This document shows, piece by piece, positions 23,636 through 33,094 of a stretch of 64,000 nucleotides of DNA. A model generated the notes under the pieces. That model saw only the letters and a list, made by a program, of their open reading frames with translations. It was not told the DNA's origin and did no database searches. The stretch covers positions 66,272 through 130,271 of the forward strand of contig NMRA01000142.1 of NCBI GenBank assembly GCA_002633005.1, read 5' to 3'. The position numbers were made by a program, and so were the translations under genes. Position 1 is the stretch's first letter, and each line of letters starts with the position of its first letter. The stretch is from Phoronis australis (taxonomy: Eukaryota; Phoronida; Phoronidae).

Positions 23636-24050
23636 CACAGCCCGGGTAGTTATGCTCGTTACCTCGTAGTGATATGTATTCATCATGTAGAGCTAATGAC
23701 CGACGAGGGTACATGCCAAATCTGGGAGTCACCGACACTCACCTTGCCCGTTATAGCCGTTTAAGTGAAAAAATCAAAGATGAGTCATCTTCTTGCGTCA
23801 TTCTCCGGAGTATGTATCAATGAAAAGTCTGTCGTCGGTTCGAAAAGAGTACGCTTGTGACACGCACACGCGCCGTTTGCTATTTTTGCGACATCTTTCG
23901 GGAAATGGTGACAGCCTCGCCGAAGCATTTTGTTCTGAATTTCGGTTTGCTGGAATTATACTACTAAAACTTATGACGAAATGAAACAGATTTCGATATT
24001 TTGTCATGACATGTACGCAACCTCGTGGAATAACAGTTGATTGAAGAATC
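23636..24050 (-). repeat. Dispersed ~410-bp repeat, copy B
   Basis: Inverted copy of 15037-15447. The minus strand carries the same ordered blocks (GGTTGCGTACATGT, CAGCAAACCGAA, TTAAACGGCT, AACGAGCATAACT, CCCGGG). Confidence 0.7.
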
Positions 24051-24442
24051 GGCGAAAACAAAAACTGGGCAATAGGTGACGCTCCATTCTTTGGCGTTCT
24101 ACAACAAAAGCAGCTGACAAACTGTAGAACGATAATTTTTTGACACCTGTAAATACTTTTATTTACTCAAAGAAAAGTTAAATGTTTAATGACACCAATT
24201 TTGAATTAGACTTTATTGATCAAGTTAGCCACAGAGGTACAAACAAGTATATTTATGCAGCTCTGCATCAAGGATACGTTGAATGTTCATTGCAAAAGTC
24301 CAATAACTGTCATTAGCTGGATGTTTACAACTTTCTGATGACTAGAGGAGGCGAACGGAAATTAGACGATTTCCTGTAACACTTTTTCTCTGATCCTCGC
24401 TGCGTGTAGCAGCTGTCGCACATCGACAGAAGGAACCAGAGA

Positions 24443-25027
24443 TTTTTTTTGAATGTTTATTATGAAATATTCAGTTCAATAAACATACAGACCCAGAAAG
24501 CGCCATGAGGCATTGTATCTGGGCTAAACAGTACAATGGAAATCTATATACAATTAATAAACTGATGTTCAGATTAAAATGACATTTGATTACGAATTTA
24601 AATAAATGATTTTCATACACAATAAGTTATTTTACATGCATACGATTTCAACTAACACAAAGAGATTTAATATTAAAAATAATTTTTGATACTATTTCGA
24701 ATAAAACCTTATTTTAATTTAAGTCGAGTTTTTTACATCCATTTGGAAAAAAATAATTTTGTTATACATTTGAGGAAGATCTGAATATTTTTTGTAAACA
24801 TCGGGGTATTGTTCGAGTGTCTGGAAAAGCTGTGCCCTCTGCTCCCCACATACCGCACAAGCAAAGGAAAAATGAGCATTTGTATGAATGTCTCCACAGG
24901 AACACAGGGGTGAAATATTACTGAAATTATGTCTAAATTTGTCGTTGTTAAGGGGTCCGCATCTTGATCTGTATAAGATTATTTCACGGTTGCGAGCAAG
25001 TTGGAATGATGTCAATGGGACTGGCAA
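24443..25027 (-). mobile_element. LINE 3' end: ORF2 C-terminus, 3' UTR hairpin and poly(A)
   Basis: The minus-strand frame 25027-24719 contains SRCGPLNNDKFRHNFSN followed by LCSCGDIHTNAHFSFAC, a Cys/His motif typical of LINE ORF2 C-termini. Downstream the 3' UTR holds a hairpin (CCCAGA...TCTGGG, 24492-24523), then AATAAA and ends in an eight-base A run (T run at 24443-24450 on the plus strand). The same protein motif (SDKFRHNFSNVSP) and the same hairpin occur in the LINE nested at 31740-32238, so both belong to one family. It is 5'-truncated, as is common for LINE copies. Confidence 0.75.
24492..24523 (-). other. Conserved LINE 3' UTR hairpin
   Basis: Arms CCCAGA and TCTGGG, with an inner GCC/GGC pair. 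The same structure lies at 32152-32184. Such 3' hairpins can serve as the reverse-transcriptase recognition site in LINEs; that role here is inferred. Confidence 0.6.
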
Positions 25028-28000
25028 GTCTTGAGTAGTGCCATGCAGTTAAAAGTTATTTTTGACAGATGCTTCGACGGGCTCTACGTCAAGTAGAGAC
25101 TTTTTAAACTATTGGCGATATTGTAACGTCTGTCATGTTAGCCAGCAAGCACTGTTGACATGTCATAACGCCTTCTCAATGCCAAGAATACAGGGATGAA
25201 CTTTTACCAGTATTTGTCTCGCGCAATGAGATTTAGGCTATGACCTTGTCACTTGACGACGTGGTGTTAAATTCCTAACAATTGATGAATATTTCAGTTG
25301 GAGGACAAAGGTGGTGTTAGGAAACAAACCCTTAAACAGGGTTGGTAGTCCGTACATGGAATGAAGAATTTAGTGTCATACAAGTCACACTCGCATTGTA
25401 CATCAAAGTATTAACCCGCAATCGTAATTACGATCGCCTGAAGTTAATTGTCTGCACGGAGAATATCTGCACGGAAAGCAAATACTTCAAAAGAATTTAT
25501 TCACTCGAAGATTTGACGTTTCAGTATTCACTTGCAACTCCGCCTTGTAAATTTCCCGCCAAGTGTATAGTCGTAAACCTTCACTTGGCTCGATGGATAG
25601 TATTGGGATCGCTGATAATTGTAATATATGACGTCATTTGGTCAAAATCTGAGAATACGTTGGCATACGATTTTGATTCGTTGTTATTATAGAAAGGTAA
25701 AAATATTGAAATGTAACCGGGTAAAACCGTTTATTGATACAAAAATACAGAGGCAATTTTAATTTTGTTAGTACTGAGTCACACTCGACAAGTATTTTGC
25801 CTCCAACTGAACTAGGAATTTCTCCCGATTTACGTCCATTTCTCAGAATCTATGAAAAAATCGATGGACCTTCAGATATGTTTGAACTTATGTGTCAGTT
25901 TAAACAAAGTTGAAGATCCATAAAAATCTCATATTCTGTGAAATAGACATAAAAGAGATGAAATTCCTGGTGTGCGGCAAAGTATTCGTGAGTGACAATA
26001 TTAACTAAAATTTAATTTCCGTAGATATTTATTTGCCCGCCTTATGTATAGTAAAGCCATTGATTATGAAATTCCTTACAATAGCACATTTGGAAACACT
26101 CTCGAAGGTTCCAGATTATTTTTGTTGGTTCCACGAAAACCGCGATCAAAATTGAGTCGGATCAAGAATTTTATTGTTTATTACGTGTAATAATTACACT
26201 AAGTAAATACCGCATTTTATTTTCATCTCAGCGGTGCAAAATAATATTCGACATTTCTGTAGTTCTGGAGGGGTTTCTGCTAAACATTTTTTAAAGATTT
26301 TGGAGGGACTCACGTTAATCACATATTTGGAAGATGACCAACTTAATTACAGTTTAATTTTTAGCTACGGCTATTTTGAATTTTTGTTGGTTGTTACAAT
26401 ACACTGGACAAATGATCATCATAATCATAATCAAAATCCATATACACTGGTCACATTTATTGGAATCATGAGATATACGATTCACTGGTACAGATTCACC
26501 ACGAACAATGTTGTTTGTAACACATACAGGTTTCTTGTACAATGCAATCCATTACTAGTGTCCACAGTCGGCCAAGTGATTTGGGGGTTCCTTTACAAAC
26601 TCGGCCCGTTTTCACGGCACCTTATACACGTACTTCGTCGGTAGATTTGTACAATTCCCGTTGTACTTAAGAGGCCTGTTTATCACGGAACCTGATCTGA
26701 GATCTGAGATGTGGAGTAAACCAATTGTCGCGATAGCGATGGTTTCACAATGAATCGCTTGCTAAAATGAATTGATTTCGTGGACTTAAGCTGAGGATTT
26801 TTGGAAAAGTTTGGCTTGCGAAATTGAATTTCTCGTGAAAAAGATAGGATCATTTTACCGGAAGCAATTCGATAAAGGTTAGCCAAAATAGAATCGTTAG
26901 GTTTCTGTTCTCTGGTACCCCGAATAAAAAGAAAACGGTACTGGTAATGCTTAAGAATGGACTCAGATAGATCGATATTTGAGTAGCGTCCAGTAGCCAA
27001 AAGCACGCGTTCTCATTTAAAATGCAATATCTCACGGGATCTCGCGAAGTCTTGCTTTTTAGCGAGGTCCTAGCATTGCTGAACTCTGCCCTGGACTGGC
27101 CTCAACTTAGAACCGCTCTCGTGTGGAGTTGAAACCAAACGGGATATTTTACAGTGCCTAGACGGGATGAATGTGGTCCCTCAGTTGTGTCGTCCTCGCA
27201 GACCTTACAGGGATAATAACCGACTGTGACTGAAAATGAGACTACTCGCCCTGTATGAGGTTGCAGGGATCCAAACATTGGAATTAGCGGCCCAGTCAGA
27301 GTATGTACGATTCTGGTCCCTGTTTCGTTTCCGACCTAATGTTATTACCTGGCGTGCAACCACTGTCACAGGAGTTGTTGGTCGCCACCGGCAGCGCCTC
27401 CATATGGCACTGGCGTGCACATCGGACAATTTATTAGAATACCACTCGCTGATATTGAGGGTAATAAACTTGTTTGAACCGCTGAAAAAATGAACTCGGT
27501 CTTGATGTTGCACTGTTGTGTTAAAGTGCTTAAAATAACCAATTTCCAAAACACCAAAAAACAACCCAACCCGTCTGTCAGTAACCTAATTAGAACACCC
27601 ACAAACACTATGACGATATCATGTTACGAGCATTTATTGGTCGCAGCATATACCACGTAAAGTCGGGACAACCAATCACAGCACTAGTCATCGCCATTGT
27701 GTTAAGTTTGAAAAAGTCATCAGATGTTGCTGCTCGTTTTGCCGTGGTTTATGGTACAATAAGGAATGACCAAGCGTTGCGTTTGTGGTGGTTGTGACAG
27801 CTTAGTATTTGAGCACGCTGTGGCTCTTTTCACTTCCCCATGGAAAATCGGAGAAGTGCGGATATGAGACAAGTTTGTACAAAAAACTAGCGTGCTGGTG
27901 GCCATGACACACTGGCGCTGGGTACACTCCTACGTCACACTTAAGTGCGTGGAGTTTATAAACCTTCAACTGAAGTATATCTTCTATTTTCTCGTTTTGG

Positions 28001-29071
28001 GGATATTGAATTTATGATCATGATATGCAGGGCTATAAAGGAAGGTTTAATAATGCTGACAATGTAGCCACTTGTCAAAACTAGGGTAACGTTGGTTTCA
28101 GGTATTTTAAACACGTATGTTGCTCACACATCCAAGTCTGCCGGTCGGGTTTCGCGTTAATCACAGCGAACGAGCTCAGATTTCTTGCATAGGTAGTCGT
28201 ATAACTGTTGTGCAAAACGGTACTTGTTGCTCTCATTTGAAAGAAACGAAATGATTCAGAGGCATTGAGCAAATGTTTAGATTTGCAATAAGAAAATAGT
28301 TTAACACCTTTTCGGTGACTATGCCACTCGCAAAAAAACAACAACGTTTTACAGATGGACACTACGATGTTTGGGTATTTTGAGTGAACAGATTGCTTTT
28401 TAAAAGTGGCTTGGTGTCCCACAATCCACATTAGATACCCACCAACGTAAAACAGTCAGTCGATATAAACAAATGACGCTTTTCCATAGTTTTGTTTGTT
28501 TTAAAAGCGACCGTTGTAAGACCGTAAAACATAGCCTACCATTACAAAAAAGTTTGGTTTCAACTGCACAGAGCCGAAACCTAACACCTGCATTTTGGCG
28601 AATTTTTATCCTATTTCTTTTGGTAAGTCATTATTATTATAAGTTTTTGCGACGAATTCAAGTTCAGAAGCCAAACTGTTCAAAAAATCACCACTCTTAG
28701 TCCGCGATTGGCCAGTCTTTTGTGGCCGTGACGTCATTGATGATGGTGTGATTGGTGTACTCCAAACTGTAGGATCAGATTTCCGTGATAAACAGGTCTC
28801 TCAACGACAGCGGGATCTATACAGATCTACTGACTCAGTACAGCGTGCTGTGAACCGGGCCGAGCTTCTGTCTTTCCCAAAATATCGATTGTTCCTTCTT
28901 CCATTCCGAGCATCTCCTGGAAGTTTTTCCAAAACTCTCCACAAAGTTTCTGGCAAAATTCTGATAACTGGCTGACCGAACGAAACCCCAATATGCCCTC
29001 CGTCCTTAAATTACTTCGCAGATGTAATTTTGTAATAAAACAAATATTGGTAGCTGTATAAGGTTAGGTAA
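25028..29071. other. 4-kb gene-free stretch
   Basis: Longest frames are 25342-25692 (116 codons, no ATG start), 26234-26644 (136 codons, no ATG start) on the plus strand and 27205-27564 and 28081-28431 on the minus strand. None shows a domain, a codon pattern I trust, or consistent splice sites. I see no RNA gene. Confidence 0.4.
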
Positions 29072-29194
29072 TGTAATGATTCATTAATACATTGTTTATA
29101 TTTAAAACATGCATTCCTTTACAAACACACAATGGGCCGCTACATCTTGGAATCCTCCATCTCCTGGGGTACCCATAGGTGGCAGCACCTTACA
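29072..29194 (-). repeat. 3' LTR of Gypsy relic (123 bp)
   Basis: Starts TGTAATGATTC and ends CAGCACCTTACA on the plus strand. Same length as 32622-32744 with scattered substitutions. Confidence 0.85.
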
Positions 29195-29419
29195 GCCCGT
29201 ATAACAACACAGTACCCCTTTCCTCAGAATGAAACTTTTTCGTAACAAAATAAAACAGCCCTGAGCAACTGTTAAATGCTTAAACTAGTAAACAGTGTAA
29301 ACACTTAAAACAAGCTTAATAAAGAGTTCTTAAAACTACTTAGTGTCTTTCAATTAAACACAACTTAAACACAGTTCTTCAAGTACCAGGGCTTACGAAA
29401 ACGGGCACGATAGCGTCTC

Positions 29420-29689
29420 TCATTTTGTTAAACGCTCCGCATAACGTTGGTGATGTTTTGCGCGACTCTCCCACAGAATGTCAAAGAGTTCATCATCGGT
29501 TATTTCGGTGTCTCCCGCAAAGTTTCGCGCTTTTGTTGGTTTGAAGTGCGATGAGTTTCCCGTCACAATCCTCCCACCAGTGTCCGTCCTTTGGGCTATG
29601 ACCATAGATCCCTTGACTTCAATCACCTTGTATGAACTATTTTCATATGGTGTAGACAACGTATCTGTCTGTTGTTGTTTCAAAAGCAC
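29420..29689 (-). pseudogene. Gypsy integrase C-terminal tail
   Basis: An 89-codon frame starting MLLKQQQTDTLSTPYENSSY and continuing YKVIEVKGSMVIAQRTDTGG. This is the usual short beta-barrel end of Gypsy Pol (VLLKQ..., PY....Y.V......), immediately upstream of the 3' LTR. Confidence 0.7.
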
Positions 29690-30560
29690 ACTATCACCTA
29701 CACCTATCCTAGCAGTTTCACACGCAATTTCTTATCACCCGTTTTCATAATCCCTTTGGATTTTGCATCCTTCAGTTTTACTCTTGTGTCACACTGGTAT
29801 GATTCAACATTTGGGAACTTAATGGGAAATCCCTTCCAAACAACAATTGCGCAGGTGGTTTACCTGTGCTCGAGTGAGGGGGTGCACGATAACTATTTAG
29901 GAATCTATACAATCCTTGTTCTCCGTGGCAATCCATCTTGTGCTGATTTCACCAAAGCATTTTTCAATGTTTGCATAAAGCGTTCAACTTCACCATTGGC
30001 TCTGGGCCACAGTGGTGTAATCTTCCTGTGTTTGAAACCAGCGGCTTTACAAAATCTTTGAACATTTTCCCATTAAACTGGGTCCCGGCATTTATTCGTT
30101 CGCAGAGTCAGGTACATTGTATTCCGCACATGGAGAATACATTGTCGAGCTTTGGAATGACAGTATTCGCAGACGTAGAACGTACAGTTTCAACAACTGG
30201 GTATATGGAGTAATCGTCCATGATCACCATCATAACCATCATTTGGAAACGGCCCAGTGAACTCTAGACTTAATTCCGACCAAGGTTTCTCAGGTAATTC
30301 AGACATTTTCAGTGGCTTATATTGTTGCTTATTGTCGCAACTTCACAAGATGCACATTAACTGATCATATTGTCAACCTGCTTATCAGTATCAGGGAACC
30401 AAATTTTCTCACGCACCAAGGACTTTGTTTTTACCATTGACCTTCATGAGCAATTGAAAGCGCCCTCTGTTGTAGAGATTTTGGCATCACTAATTTCACA
30501 CAGCGCAACACAATACTATTATCAAGGCATACAGAGAGAGTTCTTCCATGACACGTTTGA
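29690..30560 (-). pseudogene. Gypsy integrase (zinc-binding and catalytic core), broken
   Basis: On the minus strand, REKIWFPDTDKQVDNMIS then a stop then CASCEVAT matches the HHCC-type domain. PWSELSLEFTGPFPNDGY matches the start of the core, but with Glu where the first catalytic Asp is expected. PLWPRANGEVERFMQTLKNA carries the last catalytic Glu. Stops and frame changes lie between the pieces. Confidence 0.75.
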
Positions 30561-30580
30561 ATGATTTCAGTGCGTTCAAA

Positions 30581-31100
30581 TCAACATTCAAACTTGGTTC
30601 TCTGTGCCATGGGTTGTTCACAATTATTGTCAATGACAAATTGGAGTGTATCATCTTCTTTGGTTGCGTCAGCAATTTCTTCTTTCGTGAGAGCTTTCGG
30701 AATCGTACGGTCAAGAATAAAGTTCACGTATTCTTCAGCAATTTTCGCACTGCGAGGTGATTTTTGATTCGGTAGCGGATGTCGCGATAGATAATCAGCA
30801 TGATTACCAACTCCTAGCCAGTACACAATTTTACAGTTATAGGGTTCTAATCTGAGACCCCACCTCTGAACTCTAGCAGTTGCTATAGACTTTGGATTTT
30901 TCCAGATTCTCTCAAGAGCTTGATGATTAGTATAAACTGTGAATGGATTTCCATATAAGTACAAATGGAAATTTCGGCACTCCAAACAACGACAAGAGCT
31001 TCACGCTTTGTCTGTGAGTAACGTTGTTCAGTATCAGTGTGTGCTCTGGATCCGTAACTAATAACTGCCATTTTGCGTCAAGATACCACAGAGACCGACT
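30581..31100 (-). pseudogene. Gypsy RNase H domain, frameshifted
   Basis: The frame 31071-30883 begins MAVISYGSRAHTDTEQRYSQ and 30985-30581 continues with FHLYLYGNPFTVYTNHQALE and VGNHADYLSRHP, the hallmark end of Gypsy RNase H. The two frames overlap, so a frameshift lies near 30970. Confidence 0.8.
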
Positions 31101-31739
31101 GGACATCGACGTACAGTTCAGTTTTCATATCAAGATCAAAGTACTCCACGCACTGGTCACCTGTGAGTAAGTCAGTGAGTTTTTTATGCAGTCTATGTGT
31201 TCATTAGTCCAATCCCAGCTAACATCTTGCTTAGTCAGCTGTCTCAGTGGGTGTGTTAACATTGCGGCATAATCACGGATAAATCTGGATAGATATGTTG
31301 TCATCCCTAGGAAACTTTTCAGTTCCGTGACATTTTTCGGGTAACTAGCAGCTTTTATTGCCTCGACCCTTTTGGGTCAGGCAGAATTCCATCTGCAGAG
31401 AATATGTGATAGCCCGAATTTGCATTTTTGCTCATTCACTTTCAGACCGTTTTCTCGAAGCCTGTTGAGTACAGCTTTTAGATTTTCATCATGTTGTTTT
31501 TTTGGTTTTACCGAAGACAATAACATCATCGCCGAAATTTCGGGCACCGTTCATACCTTGCAATACTTCAGTTAAATGCAATTCTGAAAAAATTCATCCG
31601 CGGAGCAGATTCCATAGATCAGCCTTTTGTAACGCAAGGCCTACATTTGTCGAGAATATCGTAATATGACAACTATCAGGGTGCAGTGCTAGTTGATGAT
31701 AACCAGCTTTTAAGTGAAACTTTGAGAAAACACTTGCAC
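31101..31739 (-). pseudogene. Gypsy reverse transcriptase, partial and frameshifted
   Basis: Minus-strand pieces include FHLKAGYHQLALHPDSCHIT, then FGDDVIVFG (the Y/F-x-DD catalytic box), LKSFLGMTTYLSRFIRDYAA and QLTKQDVSWDWT. Several frame changes separate them. The N-terminal part of the domain is absent, interrupted by the LINE at 31740. Confidence 0.8.
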
Positions 31740-32238
31740 TTTTCCTCAACTCTGACAAGTTCAGGCACAACTTCAGTAATGTCTCTCCAAAATGTGAATG
31801 TGGTGACCATCAATCTTATCCTCATATTTTCTTCAAATGTCCCCTCATCGAATACCTGAGAGACTCACTCTTTCGTGCACTCAATGAAAACCAATCAATT
31901 GTTAACGCTCTCAATTCTTGTAATAATATCCCTACTAGAGTTACATTATTACTGAATGGTAGTCCTAACCTTGACTTCGTTCTCAAAGAATTCCTCCTAA
32001 GCAACGTTAGTAAATTTTTATGTACCGTTTATCGATATTGTTGCATCTGACTTCCCTACATGAATGTATACATATTTTTGTTTTTATATATCTGTAATAG
32101 CATATCTAAGTATTGAAATACTTATTTTAGTTTCATTTATGAATTGTTTACAACCCAGATATAATGCTTCGCGGTTTCTGGGTTTGTTATTATTTCTTTG
32201 TATCCTGTGTATTCTTCAATAAATATATATCACTTAAA
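31740..32238 (+). mobile_element. LINE 3' fragment nested in the Gypsy relic
   Basis: The plus-strand frame 31742-32050 reads FLNSDKFRHNFSNVSPKCEC then GDHQSYPHIFFKCP, ending at TGA 32048-32050. It is followed by a 3' UTR with hairpin AACCCAGA...TCTGGGTT, AATAAA, and an A run. The 13-mer AAAACACTTGCAC at 31727-31739 recurs with one change as AAAACATTTGCAC at 32239-32251, which fits a target-site duplication. It interrupts gag-pol of the Gypsy element and so inserted later. Same family as 24443-25027. Confidence 0.85.
32152..32184 (+). other. Conserved LINE 3' UTR hairpin
   Basis: Eight-base arms AACCCAGA and TCTGGGTT. Equivalent to 24492-24523 in the other copy although surrounding sequence has diverged. 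Confidence 0.6.
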
Positions 32239-32615
32239 AAAACATTTGCACCGCTTAAATCATGCCCAATATCATTAATTGTGGGAGTCACGTGTCTCCC
32301 GCGTTTTATAGCTTGGCTCGTTTGAGCCCCCTCCCCCCTCCCGGTCCCCGGGTGCGCCCATGCAAAGTACTCAGTTAATTTTTTCTTTGCGCTGGTGAAT
32401 ATTTTCTCATCCGTTTTGAGAGTGTCAAAAATGTCCATCTCGCCAGCGCAATGTAACATCAAAGCCAATTTTCTGGCCTCGTTTTTAATGTCCAATGCCA
32501 CGACGTAAATTTCAAACCTCGCAATCCATTTTGTCCACCGAGAACCTACTGTGTTCCTTTCAAGTTCCGGTTTAAACGGTGCTACAGTTTGTACTGGGTT
32601 CATTTCGCCACTCAT
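32239..32615 (-). pseudogene. Gypsy gag, 3' truncated by LINE
   Basis: Starts MSGEMNPVQTVAPFKPELER at 32615. The stretch SRWTKWIARFEIYVVALDIK and LALMLHCAGEMDIFDTLKTD match the N-terminal Gag of Gypsy elements (W..W...F..Y......K......LL...G). The frame then runs into the nested LINE at about 32240. Confidence 0.8.
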
Positions 32616-32621
32616 CGCCAG

Positions 32622-32744
32622 TGTAATGATCCAATAATACGTTATTTATATTTAAAACTTGTATTCTTTTACAAACACAGCATGGGCCGCGCCATCTTGG
32701 AATCCTCCATCTCCAGAGGTACACATAGGTGGCAGCACCTTACA
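32622..32744 (-). repeat. 5' LTR of Gypsy relic (123 bp)
   Basis: Direct repeat of 29072-29194. On the minus strand it starts TGTAAGGTGCTGCCACC and ends TCATTACA. Confidence 0.85.
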
Positions 32745-33091
32745 GATCGTCCAACATGACATATAATAGATTTTTTTTGTTTTACACCCCAATGCTTTCA
32801 ATATACACGATCTCAGCTACTAATAACCATTGTTGTCTCAATTGGCTGGATAGCGAACGAATGGTCAGTACTAATTATTTTTACATGCAACGTAGAGGTC
32901 TCATTACGGCGTCATTTGCAATGAAGGGTGATGCTAGGGATAATAGAGTTGTTGTCAGAAATACCGCAGTAACCAGAGACTGACTGCTCATTATCCATGT
33001 CACGACGTTTTCTCTTGATTTATACAGAACTATTTATCTGAAAAGCCCCAAAAATTTACGTGCACTGAACAACGACCCGGCTCAGGAAATC
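32745..33091. other. Intergenic / 5' UTR and promoter side of guanylate cyclase
   Basis: Probably holds the promoter and 5' UTR of the cyclase gene. No TATA box or initiator that I would commit to. Confidence 0.35.
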
Positions 33092-33094
33092 ATG
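33092..33094 (+). CDS. sGC exon 1: start codon only
   Basis: ATG directly followed by a donor (GTAAGC at 33095). Joining it to exon 2 gives MYGFIHRAL, the expected N-terminus of a beta-type sGC (MYGFvn.AL). There is no in-frame ATG in exon 2, so this is the best start; the evidence is splice logic plus family N-terminus. Confidence 0.7.

Larger units (their letters stand above)
29072..32744 (-). mobile_element. Decayed Gypsy-type LTR retrotransposon with a nested LINE
   Basis: Two 123-bp direct repeats (29072-29194 and 32622-32744) bound the element, each of TG...CA form. On the minus strand the order is LTR, gag, reverse transcriptase, RNase H, integrase zinc-binding and core domains, integrase tail, LTR. 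RT before integrase is the Ty3/Gypsy order. Gag starts at ATG 32615, only six bases inside the 5' LTR, so the candidate primer-binding site (TGGCGATGAGTGG) overlaps the gag start. Zinc knuckle, protease and the N-terminal part of RT are not found and appear deleted, in part at the LINE insertion (31740-32238). Frameshifts and stops throughout show it is inactive. The flanking pentamers (GGTAA and GATCG) do not match, so no target duplication is visible. Confidence 0.88.

Noticed and set aside
26234-26644. 136-codon open frame
   Set aside because: No ATG start, no domain, no splice partners, AT-rich; consistent with chance.
29195-29419. Possible extra gene between 3' LTR and integrase tail
   Set aside because: No open frame of note; taken as the untranslated 3' region of the Gypsy element.
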